DNA of 64,000 bases, taken from positions 124,001-188,000 of the forward strand of contig JAEWJZ010000017.1 in assembly GCA_023386315.1 (NCBI GenBank). The letters run 5' to 3'. A program made the translations under genes and the position numbers. The first letter of the stretch is position 1. Every line of letters starts with the position of its first letter. Shown piece by piece: positions 32,237 through 40,051 of this stretch. The notes beneath the pieces are model-generated. The model worked only from the letters and a program-made list of their open reading frames with translations. It searched no databases and was not told where the DNA came from. This DNA comes from Bacillota bacterium. GTDB taxonomy: Bacteria > Bacillota > Clostridia > Lachnospirales > Lachnospiraceae.

Positions 32237-33535
32237 TTAATATTGTTCTGCAGCTGTATTAAAACAGATGGAACCGTAAGGTCTGATGCTCATTCGGTAA
32301 GCATTGCCTTCTCCCATGGTTTTTTCCATACAGGAAATGTATTCTTCTGCAATCTCATTAGGCAGAACAGCCATAATCACTCCGGCAAAACCGCCTCCGT
32401 GAATTCTGCACGCCCCCTGCTTTTTTCTGGCAATAAACAGTTCCGTAAGTGCCAGAGCTACCGTAATTCCCTGTTCCTGGAAGCTGGTGTTCGTAAAACA
32501 GTTCTGCAGCCATTTCCATGAAGAATTTCCGGAAGCAGTAATATTTGATAAGAATTCGTCAAATCTTCCCTCTTTTAATGCTGCCACTTCCGCATCCACA
32601 CGCTTATTTTCCTCAAAGAAGTGAAGAGCACGGAGTACAGAACGGTCTCCTGCGAATTCCCTCACCTCATTTAAGCGGCCAATGACATCTTCTTCTGATA
32701 TTTCCGCACAGACTTCTTTCCCAAAAAATTCCGCCACCTTTTTCATCTCCGCAGGTACGGAAGAATAATCGGCGCTTAAATCCGCATGTCCCTTTCCTGT
32801 GTTGACAATGATCAGACTGTGGTTCTGGGATGCAAAATCAAAATCAATCTGTTCCACAACCGGCTGGGAAGGATTCTTAAAGTCAATGGTAATCAGACCG
32901 CCCACTGCACATGCCATCTGGTCAAGCAGACCGGAAGCCTTATCCCAATAGACGTTTTCTGCAAATCTTCCGATATGCGCATAAGCCACTGTATCCATGC
33001 GGCTGTCATTAAAAAATGTATTCAATATAGAACAGAGAAGCATCTCAAAGGAAGCAGAAGAGCTGACCCCTGCCGCACTGATTACATTACTGGTTATATA
33101 GGCGTTAAACCCACCGATCTGATAACCTTTCTCTAAAAATCCCTTTAAAAGCCCCTTTACCAAATCTATGGTTCCGGCCTTTTTATCACTTGGGGACAAA
33201 TCAGTCAGATCAATGGTAAAACTCTGGTTGTAAGTCACACTGACAATATTTACAACGGTGCTGTTGTTTTTTGCAGCCACACCAACACAGTCTAAATTAA
33301 TGCTTCCTGCCAGCACTTTGCCGTGATTGTGATCCGTATGATTCCCGCTTATTTCTGTACGTCCGGGTGATGTAAATAAAAGCACGTCCTCTTCCGGAAA
33401 ATGTTTTCTAAAGTCATTGATCAGGTTCTGATATCTTAAAATATTCTCTCCTGCCGCTTCTTCCCCATATAAAGCAGTCATCAGTTTTCCTGCCTTTTCG
33501 GATTCCAAAAACCGGATTGTTTCATCTGTTTTCAT
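32237..33535 (-). CDS. galK: Galactokinase-family GHMP sugar kinase
   Basis: 432 residues from ATG 33535, served by AAGGAG; the ATG at 33559 has no site. GHMP motifs: PGRTEISGNHTDHNHGKVLAGSINLD (motif 1), SAAGVSSSASFEMLLCSILN (ATP loop) and CRIHGGGFAGVIMAVLP (motif 3). It is longer than E. coli GalK by about 50 residues. In true galactokinases motif 1 reads GEHTDY, where Glu contacts the sugar; here it is GNHTDH. This is common among clostridial relatives but leaves sugar specificity open. No other Leloir-pathway gene is adjacent. Confidence 0.88.
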   Translation of the reverse strand: MKTDETIRFLESEKAGKLMTALYGEEAAGENILRYQNLINDFRKHFPEEDVLLFTSPGRTEISGNHTDHNHGKVLAGSINLDCVGVAAKNNSTVVNIVSVTYNQSFTIDLTDLSPSDKKAGTIDLVKGLLKGFLEKGYQIGGFNAYITSNVISAAGVSSSASFEMLLCSILNTFFNDSRMDTVAYAHIGRFAENVYWDKASGLLDQMACAVGGLITIDFKNPSQPVVEQIDFDFASQNHSLIIVNTGKGHADLSADYSSVPAEMKKVAEFFGKEVCAEISEEDVIGRLNEVREFAGDRSVLRALHFFEENKRVDAEVAALKEGRFDEFLSNITASGNSSWKWLQNCFTNTSFQEQGITVALALTELFIARKKQGACRIHGGGFAGVIMAVLPNEIAEEYISCMEKTMGEGNAYRMSIRPYGSICFNTAAEQY

Positions 33536-33587
33536 GCTGCAAAATCTCCTTTTCCCCATTCATTGGCAGACAAACGCCATTGTCTCG

Positions 33588-33617
33588 AGTATAACATAAG
33601 TGCCAAAGTTTTCACAA
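33588..33617 (-). promoter_or_regulatory. Promoter of the galactokinase gene
   Basis: On the minus strand TTGTGA (33612-33617), an 18-bp spacer and TATACT (33588-33593). Confidence 0.6.
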
Positions 33618-33648
33618 TATAATATTTTACGAAAAGCTATAAAATAAT

Positions 33649-33677
33649 TTGACTTCCCTCTCCCCCTCCTGTAAAAT
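33649..33677 (+). promoter_or_regulatory. Promoter of the radical SAM gene
   Basis: TTGACT (33649-33654), a 17-bp pyrimidine-rich spacer and TAAAAT (33672-33677), about 28 bp before the ATG at 33706. Confidence 0.7.
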
Positions 33678-33705
33678 GAAACAATCAAAAACCCTGGAGG
33701 TCCTC

Positions 33706-34650
33706 ATGCTCTGGAATGACAAACCTTACCACTCTCTGGATTATGAACTGAAAATGCAATACGGACAGAAAGTCTATAAGCTTGCCTTAGACGGAGGCAT
33801 GACCTGCCCAAACCGTGATGGCTCTCTGGGAACAAAGGGCTGTATTTTCTGCAGCGGCGGCGGCTCCGGTGAATTCGCGGAAGCCAGAAAGCTGCATGCT
33901 TCCGTAGCAGAACAGATTCAGTCTGCCAAAAAACGGGTGTCTCTGAAGATGAATACAAAAGACGGACTCTATATCGCTTATTTTCAGTCCTACACCAATA
34001 CCTACGCGCCTGCAGACTATTTGCGGGAACTTTTTACACAGGCCATTTCCCAGCCTGATGTAGCTGTCCTTTCCATTGCTACAAGGCCGGACTGCCTCCC
34101 ACCTGATATCATTCTTTTATTAAAGGAGTTAAACCGGATCAAACCGGTCTGGGTGGAACTGGGACTCCAGACCATCCATGAATCCACGGCAGAATTCATC
34201 CGGAGAGGTTACCCACTGTCCGACTTTTATAATGCTTACCAGAACTTAAAAGAAGCTGGAATAACTGTGATTGCCCATGTTATTTTAGGACTTCCGGGAG
34301 AATCGAAAGATATGATTTTTGAAACCATCCGCTATCTGGGGCATTTAGGAGAACACGGCATAGACGGGATCAAGCTGCAGCTGCTTCACATACTGGAAGG
34401 AACTGACCTGGCGTCTCTTTATAAAAAGGGCACAGTCCCCGTATATTCTCTTTTGGAATATACGGATCTGGTAATTGACTGCATCGCCCTTCTGCCTCCA
34501 TCTGTCGTGATACACCGGTTAAGCGGAGATGGTCCAAAAGAACTTCTTCTTGCACCTTTATGGAGCGGAAACAAACGGCTGGTCTTAAATACTCTGGCCA
34601 AACGATTAAAAGAAAGAGGCATCTGCCAGGGTGACAGATACCTCGTCTGA
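33706..34650 (+). CDS. Radical SAM protein, TIGR01212/YhcC family
   Basis: 314 residues from ATG 33706 (CTGGAGG upstream); the longer frame overlaps the promoter. The radical SAM cluster uses the unusual spacing CPNRDGSLGTKGCIFC (CX11CX2C), which marks the TIGR01212 (YhcC/YtqA) family. Further motifs are YIAYFQSYTNTYAP, LSIATRPDCLP, VWVELGLQTIHESTAEFIRRGY and VIAHVILGLPGE. The family is linked to tRNA modification in recent work, but I treat the substrate as unproven. The stop lies one base from the convergent capA-like stop. Confidence 0.93.
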   Translation: MLWNDKPYHSLDYELKMQYGQKVYKLALDGGMTCPNRDGSLGTKGCIFCSGGGSGEFAEARKLHASVAEQIQSAKKRVSLKMNTKDGLYIAYFQSYTNTYAPADYLRELFTQAISQPDVAVLSIATRPDCLPPDIILLLKELNRIKPVWVELGLQTIHESTAEFIRRGYPLSDFYNAYQNLKEAGITVIAHVILGLPGESKDMIFETIRYLGHLGEHGIDGIKLQLLHILEGTDLASLYKKGTVPVYSLLEYTDLVIDCIALLPPSVVIHRLSGDGPKELLLAPLWSGNKRLVLNTLAKRLKERGICQGDRYLV

Positions 34651-34651
34651 T

Positions 34652-35857
34652 TTAATTGCCGTTATTATGAATGACACCATTGTCATCAATTGTAATACCA
34701 AAAGAAAGGTTCTGAAAATACTGGTAAAATCCTTTTATGTCTTCCGGTTTTGTCAGTGCTTTCGTAAATCCGGCGCCAGAGGTTCCCGGGACCAGAGAAA
34801 GGCTGGTAGTATTCCCGTCAAAATTCACCTCTGCTCTCATGAGAGCTGTTTTAGGAATACTGCTTCCGAAAATAAAATTGCCCAGACTGTAGCAGATTGG
34901 TTTTCCCTTATAATACTCCACTCCCTGAAGTACATGAGGATGGCTTCCCACAACCAGATCTGCGCCTGCATCGATGACCTGCTGTCCCAGCTGCCGCTGG
35001 TAGTCCCTGGGCTTTTCTTCCCGCTCCACTCCCCAGTGAACATAAACTACCAGATAGTCACATAAACTCCTGGCTTTCCGGATTTCCTCGAGAAGTATGG
35101 AAGGATCGTATCCGCTTACCATACCGGGCTTTTTGCTGTTCGCCACCCAGTCCGGATCGGGATAAACTCTTGAAGCTGCAAGAAAGCCAAAGGTTTTTCC
35201 ATTCACCTCCATGGTTTCCAGCTGTTTCGCCCGGTTCATATCCGGCCCTGCTCCGACATAGCGTATTCCTGCTCCGTCTAATGCCGTACAGGTATCCAAA
35301 AGCGCATCCGTACCATAATCCAGCGTATGATTGTTGGCAATTGTTACAATATCAACTCCAATTTCATTCATCATTGTCACCCGGTCAGGATTTAACCGGA
35401 ATGTAAACTGCTTGTCCGGCGCAGCTGACCCGCGGCTGCTGAATGGAAATTCCTGGTTAGCCATAAAGATGTCCGCCTTACTGATCTCGCTTTGCATTCC
35501 CTCATCAAGTACCCCATTTATGCCACCGCTTTTATCGTATGCCGTCGTAACATGAGTAGAAAGTAATATATCTCCCGCAAAAAGCAGATGAACCACCGGC
35601 TTTTGCTCCTGGTTTGTACTGGAATCTTTCGTCTCTTCCGCAACAGTCACAACTTCCTGACTGCTGCTTTCTTCCACAGATGCCTTAGCGGTCTGTTTGT
35701 CAGAAGAAGAGAGAGTATCCCTGCCAGCTTTGCTGACTGCTTCTCTGCCGCCCTGTCTCACCTTCCATTCCGTTCCTCCGATCCACCCTGCCAGCAATAC
35801 AAACAGCAATACGGGAAGGATAATCAGAAATTTCATGGTTCCATTTGTCTTCTTCAT
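34652..35857 (-). CDS. CapA-family protein (PGA_cap metallophosphatase-like)
   Basis: 401 residues with GGAGGAAT before the ATG. A single membrane anchor near the start (about 8-28) and a Ser/Glu/Lys-rich linker (about 35-85) lead to the PGA_cap domain. Motifs: LLFAGDILLSTHV, ANQEFPFS, VTIANNHTLDYG, VYVHWGVEREEKPRDYQ and VVGSHPHVLQGVEYYKGKPICYSLGNFIFG. This calcineurin-like fold is named for CapA of poly-gamma-glutamate synthesis. No capB or capC is adjacent, so a capsule role is doubtful and general cell-envelope phosphoesterase activity is as likely. Confidence 0.92.
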   Translation of the reverse strand: MKKTNGTMKFLIILPVLLFVLLAGWIGGTEWKVRQGGREAVSKAGRDTLSSSDKQTAKASVEESSSQEVVTVAEETKDSSTNQEQKPVVHLLFAGDILLSTHVTTAYDKSGGINGVLDEGMQSEISKADIFMANQEFPFSSRGSAAPDKQFTFRLNPDRVTMMNEIGVDIVTIANNHTLDYGTDALLDTCTALDGAGIRYVGAGPDMNRAKQLETMEVNGKTFGFLAASRVYPDPDWVANSKKPGMVSGYDPSILLEEIRKARSLCDYLVVYVHWGVEREEKPRDYQRQLGQQVIDAGADLVVGSHPHVLQGVEYYKGKPICYSLGNFIFGSSIPKTALMRAEVNFDGNTTSLSLVPGTSGAGFTKALTKPEDIKGFYQYFQNLSFGITIDDNGVIHNNGN

Positions 35858-35879
35858 TTATTCCTCCAGATTGTTAATA

Positions 35880-35993
35880 ATTTCCACATATTTTTGACTA
35901 ATTCATAACTTTTTCCACAAATACTGATCTTTTTTCCCCATCAACGACTCAGTAACTCACTTTTCCACCGTTTACCTGTGGATAATTCATAAC
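35880..35993. other. 333-bp gene-free stretch (35858-36191) holding DnaA-box-like sites and a direct repeat
   Basis: One exact DnaA box, TGTGGATAA (35977-35985), and three close variants (35880-35888, 35911-35919, 35961-35969) all contain TCCAC or its complement. The 11-mer TAATTCATAAC occurs at 35899-35909 and 35983-35993. The rest of the stretch holds the DegV terminator (36100-36161). No coding sequence is apparent. Because dnaA and other origin genes are absent, this is not oriC; DnaA binding is only a possibility. Confidence 0.5.
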
Positions 35994-36099
35994 ATTTCCC
36001 TTATATATTCTCTGGTATTAATTCCCATTTTTACATCTTACACTGGTTCCAGGGTTTTGTCAAATGAAGAGGACGCAGCGGGATGCAGATAACGGCAAC

Positions 36100-36161
36100 A
36101 AAAAAAAGCCTGATCTGCAGAAAGGAATCCCTCTTCCTGTTCTCTGCAAATCCGGCTTTTC
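36100..36161 (-). terminator. Terminator of the DegV gene
   Basis: AAAAGCC-GAT-TGCAGA pairs with TCTGCA-ATC-GGCTTTT over about 20 bases. The minus strand continues with a T run. Confidence 0.82.
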
Positions 36162-36191
36162 TTCCATGTATGAACCACAGTCATTCCTGAC

Positions 36192-37034
36192 TTACAGGGT
36201 CATGATAATCCCGCCGTCATTGGCATATACCGTAGCCACACCTGCTGTATCAGTAATCATTATGTCCTTAAATACTCCTCTTTTTAACATCTCCTGCTTT
36301 ACAAATTCTGCCCTCTCCGGATTATTGCAATGAGCGATTGCCAGTACCTTGTTCCTGGTATCTCCAGCTTCCTTTATGGCAATATCAGCCATACGGGTCA
36401 GTGCTTTGTTGATTCCTCTTGCCTGGTCCAGCTTGATAATCACACCGGATTCAGCTCCCATAACAGGCTTGATATTCAATGCTGTTGCAAAAAAGGCCTG
36501 CAGTCCGGTAAGACGTCCGTTCTTTCTTAACGTATCAAGGCTTTCCAGCACAAAATAGGTCCTCATATTCTTTATATAGGTTCTCACCTTATCTTCAATC
36601 TCTTCAAAGGGAAGAGATGCCTGGCAGAGAGACTGGATGTAAATAGCGATATTAAGCTGTCCGCATGAAGCAGAATCTGATCCAAACACTGCAATCTTCT
36701 TACTGTCTTTTCCATGTTCCTCTTCATACAGCTTCTTACCTAAAACCGCACTGTTATAGCTTCCGCTTAAATGTTCGGAAAGAGTGATAACAAAGATCTC
36801 TTCCTCCTCACATTCAAATGACTCTTTATATAACTCAGGAGACGGACAGGCTGTCTTAGGAGACTCACTGCTGCTCTTCACCAGCTCAAGAAACCGCTTC
36901 TGATCAAACGTCTCATCATCTATTATCTGAGTATTGCCGACCTGTAAAATTAACGGAATAATCTGAAAGTGGGGATCTTTCTTCAGATCCGGCGTCAGGT
37001 CTGTACAACTGTCCCCAATGATTTTATAGCTCAT
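36192..37034 (-). CDS. DegV-family fatty-acid-binding protein
   Basis: 280 residues with AGGAGG before the ATG. DegV features: KIIGDSCTDLTPDL at the start, ETFDQKRFLELVKSSSESPKTACPSPELYKESF, ITLSEHLSGSYNSAVLGKKL, FGSDSASCGQLNIAIYIQ and a C-terminal GVATVYANDGGIIMTL. The family binds one fatty acid between two domains. FakB relatives deliver acyl chains to the kinase FakA; no fakA is in the window. Own promoter and terminator, so a single-gene transcript. Confidence 0.93.
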   Translation of the reverse strand: MSYKIIGDSCTDLTPDLKKDPHFQIIPLILQVGNTQIIDDETFDQKRFLELVKSSSESPKTACPSPELYKESFECEEEEIFVITLSEHLSGSYNSAVLGKKLYEEEHGKDSKKIAVFGSDSASCGQLNIAIYIQSLCQASLPFEEIEDKVRTYIKNMRTYFVLESLDTLRKNGRLTGLQAFFATALNIKPVMGAESGVIIKLDQARGINKALTRMADIAIKEAGDTRNKVLAIAHCNNPERAEFVKQEMLKRGVFKDIMITDTAGVATVYANDGGIIMTL

Positions 37035-37088
37035 ATCTATATTTTTCCTCCTGGCACGAAACTTATCATGTAGTATTCATTACTATAT

Positions 37089-37117
37089 ATTATAGAGAAA
37101 CAAAGTTCGTCTGTCAA
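37089..37117 (-). promoter_or_regulatory. Promoter of the DegV gene
   Basis: On the minus strand TTGACA (37112-37117), a 17-bp spacer and TATAAT (37089-37094): a full consensus promoter about 55 bp before the ATG. Confidence 0.85.
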
Positions 37118-37129
37118 TAGAATTAATAG

Positions 37130-37199
37130 GAAAAAAATGGATGTCAAAAACAGCCGCCTTCTATTTGAAGACCTGCTGTTTTTGGCATCCATCTTTTTT
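37130..37199. terminator. Bidirectional terminator downstream of htpG
   Basis: ATGGATG-CAAAAACAGC pairs with GCTGTTTTTG-CATCCAT. T runs follow on both strands (TTTTTTTCC on minus, CTTTTTTA on plus). Confidence 0.88.
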
Positions 37200-37224
37200 A
37201 TGATCTGTTATGAGACTGAATTTT

Positions 37225-39228
37225 TTATTCTTCAGCCATTACTAACATAAGCTCATTGCTTCTTGCAATAAAGCCTGTCATACGCTCCGGTGTCAGGGAT
37301 CCGTGGCTTAAAGCAGCAAGATCATAAAGCTGTTCACAAATCGCATTGGTATGAGCTCCGCCCCTGTGTCCTAACACATACTGAACCAGCTTGTTGTTAT
37401 AATTAAGAACCAGAGTTTCGCCGCCTGCTCCAAAAAGGGAGGCATCCATACCAGGCATGGTGTACATCTTCATCATCTCCTGCATACGTCTTGATTCTTC
37501 AGAAACAGTGATCATGGAAGATACGGAATCGTTCTTTAACTTCTCAACTTTAACCTCTAAATTCTCCTTATTTAAAGCCTTTCGGAAAAGTTCAGTCAAT
37601 GCTTCCACATCAGACTTCATGGATTCTTTGTCCTCTTCAGAAACCTCTTCTTTGAAAATATCGGATAAGTCGGAGTTAATACATAAAAACTTCACGTTAT
37701 CATTCTTCTGCTCTAAATAGCCCACAAACGGGTTATCGATGTTCTCTGTTAAATATACCGCATCCAGGCCAGCTTCTTTAAAGAGGTTAATGTACTGGCT
37801 CTGTTCCTTTTCATTCGTAATGTAAAATACGCGGTTTTCATGCTTTTCCTTATTCTCTTCCAGACAGTCTGCCAGTGTTAAATACTTGCCTTCCAGGTTC
37901 TTAAAGAGAATGGAATCATTGATCTTTTCCGCAAATTTCTCATCTTTTAAGCAGCCGAATTTAATAAATGGATTGATATCTGCCCAGTATTTCTCATAAT
38001 TTTCGCGGTCTGTCTTAAACATACCGGTCAGCTTATCCGCTACCTTCTTTGTGATGTAGTCTGAAATTTTCTTTACAAATCCGTCATTCTGCAGTGCACT
38101 TCTTGATACATTCAGCGGAAGATCCGGGCAGTCAATCACACCCTTTAAGAGCATTAAGAATTCCGGTATTACTTCCTTGATATTATCTGCAATAAATACC
38201 TGATTATTGTACAGCTTAATAGTACCATCCAGGCTGTCGTAATTTAAGTTAAGCTTGGGGAAATAGAGAATTCCCTTTAAGTTAAATGGATAATCCATAT
38301 TTAAATGGATCCAGAATAACGGTTCCTTGTAATCATGGAATACCTTGCGGTAAAAGCCCTTGTAATCCTCTTCTGAGCAGTCATTGGGATGCTTATTCCA
38401 CAGAGGGTTGGTATCATTAACTGTAACCGGGCGCTTTTTTATCTTGTATTTTTCTTTGGCAGGAGAAACCTCCACGGTTTCCTTTTCGCCGTTCTCTTTC
38501 TCCACTTCCTCTGTTTTAGCTTCCTCGACAATCGTCTCAACCACAGTATCCTTATCAGTCAGCTCTTCCTTTTCAATGGTCTCAAACTGAGGCTCTGCTG
38601 ATAAATTGGATAAGTAGATTGCAACGGGCATAAAGGAACAGTATTTCTCTAAAACTTCTCTGGCCCTGTATTCATTACAGAACTCCAGACAGTCTTCATT
38701 GAGATAAAGCTTAATGGTAGTACCGAATTCCTCTTTATCCCCTTCTTCCATCTCAAATTCCGTACCGCCGTCAGACTCCCAGTGAACTGGAACTGATCCC
38801 TCTTTATAGGACTTTGTGTCGATCGTCACCTTATCTGCAACCATAAAAGCTGAGTAAAAACCAAGTCCGAAATGTCCGATAATCTGGTCTTCATTGGTCT
38901 TGTCCTTATACTTCTCAAGGAAATCCTTAGCTCCGGAAAAAGCGATCTGATTGATGTATTCATCCACTTCCTCCATGGTCATACCGATACCGTTATCTTT
39001 AAAAGTAATGGTCTTTTCATTGGAATCCGTAATCACTTCAATCTTAAACTCCAGATCATCCGGCTTCTGCCATTCACCCATGATATCAAGCTTTTTCAGC
39101 TTTGTGATCGCATCGCTTCCATTGGACACCAGCTCACGGTAGAAAATGTCATGGTCTGAGTACAACCATTTTTTAATAATCGGAAAAATGTTTTCGCTGT
39201 TGATTGTTAAGCTTCCTGTTTTTGCCAT
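37225..39228 (-). CDS. htpG: Hsp90-family chaperone HtpG
   Basis: 667 residues with AAGGAGTGTTC before the ATG. The N-terminal GHKL ATPase has IFYRELVSNGSDAITKLKKL, DNGIGMTMEEVDEYINQIAFSGAKDFLEKYK and IGHFGLGFYSAFMVADKV. A middle domain (NPLWNKHPNDCSEEDYKGFYR...PLFWIHLNMDYPFNLKGILYFPK) and a C-terminal dimerisation domain follow. Between the N and middle domains lies an unusually long acidic linker (about 215-265; many Glu, Lys, Val), longer than in E. coli HtpG. It is preceded by a clear promoter and, just upstream of that, a CIRCE-like dyad, so HrcA control is possible. Confidence 0.96.
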   Translation of the reverse strand: MAKTGSLTINSENIFPIIKKWLYSDHDIFYRELVSNGSDAITKLKKLDIMGEWQKPDDLEFKIEVITDSNEKTITFKDNGIGMTMEEVDEYINQIAFSGAKDFLEKYKDKTNEDQIIGHFGLGFYSAFMVADKVTIDTKSYKEGSVPVHWESDGGTEFEMEEGDKEEFGTTIKLYLNEDCLEFCNEYRAREVLEKYCSFMPVAIYLSNLSAEPQFETIEKEELTDKDTVVETIVEEAKTEEVEKENGEKETVEVSPAKEKYKIKKRPVTVNDTNPLWNKHPNDCSEEDYKGFYRKVFHDYKEPLFWIHLNMDYPFNLKGILYFPKLNLNYDSLDGTIKLYNNQVFIADNIKEVIPEFLMLLKGVIDCPDLPLNVSRSALQNDGFVKKISDYITKKVADKLTGMFKTDRENYEKYWADINPFIKFGCLKDEKFAEKINDSILFKNLEGKYLTLADCLEENKEKHENRVFYITNEKEQSQYINLFKEAGLDAVYLTENIDNPFVGYLEQKNDNVKFLCINSDLSDIFKEEVSEEDKESMKSDVEALTELFRKALNKENLEVKVEKLKNDSVSSMITVSEESRRMQEMMKMYTMPGMDASLFGAGGETLVLNYNNKLVQYVLGHRGGAHTNAICEQLYDLAALSHGSLTPERMTGFIARSNELMLVMAEE

Positions 39229-39263
39229 ATCAGAACACTCCTTACTCTCTTTTTCTATTTTTG

Positions 39264-39282
39264 TTCCATGACCATCATGGAA
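39264..39282. promoter_or_regulatory. Inverted repeat in the htpG leader
   Basis: TTCCATGA-CCA-TCATGGAA, a perfect 8-bp dyad, lies between the htpG promoter and start codon. It could be an operator or a leader hairpin. Confidence 0.5.
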
Positions 39283-39309
39283 TTTTTACAAATTATACCT
39301 GCAAAGAGT

Positions 39310-39338
39310 ATTTTAATACGCAGAAATGGAAATGTCAA
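39310..39338 (-). promoter_or_regulatory. Promoter of htpG
   Basis: On the minus strand TTGACA (39333-39338), a 17-bp spacer and TAAAAT (39310-39315). A second possible -10, TATAAT, occurs at 39292-39297 without a good -35. Confidence 0.75.
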
Positions 39339-39344
39339 TAGAAA

Positions 39345-39373
39345 ATCAGCACTCAAACCGTTTGAGTGCTGAT
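39345..39373. promoter_or_regulatory. CIRCE-like heat-shock operator, or terminator of the DUF5721 gene
   Basis: A perfect 14-bp dyad, ATCAGCACTCAAAC and GTTTGAGTGCTGAT around one base. It contains CAGCACTC-N9-GAGTGCTG. The CIRCE consensus for the repressor HrcA is TTAGCACTC-N9-GAGTGCTAA, so each 9-base arm differs at one position and the spacing is exact. It ends 6 bp from the htpG -35. As a hairpin after the DUF5721 stop it could also terminate, but the T run on the minus strand is only four long. Confidence 0.6.
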
Positions 39374-39377
39374 AATA

Positions 39378-39875
39378 TTATTCTTCCAGATAAACGATCT
39401 GGTTTTGCTTTAAAAACTCCTTAAATGCCTGGTCCCATTCCTGATCTAACGTCTTGTCCAGAGTAAAAACAGAAACCGAGGTCCCTGTCACACAGGTCAG
39501 GCGGTCTTCCTCGTATCTTATATTAATATACAGTCCCTTAACCTCATTGGAGGTTAGGGAAATACTTCTTTCAGAAAGGAAACGCTGCGTATCCTCTTTT
39601 GGCATCTGCATGACAATCTTAAAGCTTCCAGGCAGCCGCTTCCCTTTTATCAAAGAAAAACAAAAGGGCTTCATCATGGCCCAGGTAGACAGCTCCCCTA
39701 TGTTCAGTGCTTCCTTCTCTTCTTCTGTATAATAGCCGGACCGTATGGCTCCGTCAATGGTAAATGTATTAAAGGTGGTAACAGAAGCCTCTTTTACAAG
39801 AAACCGGTCAAAGACTTCTCCTACAAACAGTTTGGTTGTAAAAGGCTTCATCTCTTCTATATTCAGCGCAATCAT
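39378..39875 (-). CDS. DUF5721-family protein
   Basis: 165 residues with GGGGAGAATG before the ATG. I recognise it as the DUF5721 family found in Lachnospiraceae: IALNIEEMKPFTTKLFVGEVFDRFLVKEASVTTFNTFTIDG at the start and GLYINIRYEEDRLTCVTGTSVSVFTLDKTLDQEWD near the end. It is soluble, with no signal or membrane segment. The function is unknown. It lies upstream of htpG on the same strand, separated by the CIRCE-like dyad, and is divergent from the aminopeptidase gene. Confidence 0.8.
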   Translation of the reverse strand: MIALNIEEMKPFTTKLFVGEVFDRFLVKEASVTTFNTFTIDGAIRSGYYTEEEKEALNIGELSTWAMMKPFCFSLIKGKRLPGSFKIVMQMPKEDTQRFLSERSISLTSNEVKGLYINIRYEEDRLTCVTGTSVSVFTLDKTLDQEWDQAFKEFLKQNQIVYLEE

Positions 39876-39986
39876 GATTTCATTCTCCCCGTCCGTATTT
39901 TCTCCGTTAACTATACAACGGAAACTCTTCCAATGTCAACGCAGGATTTCTCACACTCTCCCGGTATTCCAAACCACTGTCTTCTA

Positions 39987-39995
39987 TGCTATAAT
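39987..39995 (+). promoter_or_regulatory. Extended -10 promoter of the M18 aminopeptidase gene
   Basis: TGC followed by TATAAT, 57 bp before the ATG. No strong -35 is seen, which extended -10 promoters tolerate. Confidence 0.6.
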
Positions 39996-40051
39996 AGATT
40001 CACCGGTTTCAGACAGGAAACCAATAGGACATCAGAAAAGAGGATAATGAT

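Noticed and set aside
35880..35993. Chromosome origin (oriC)
   Set aside because: DnaA-box-like sites are present, but dnaA, dnaN, rpmH and recF are absent and the flanking genes are not origin neighbours.
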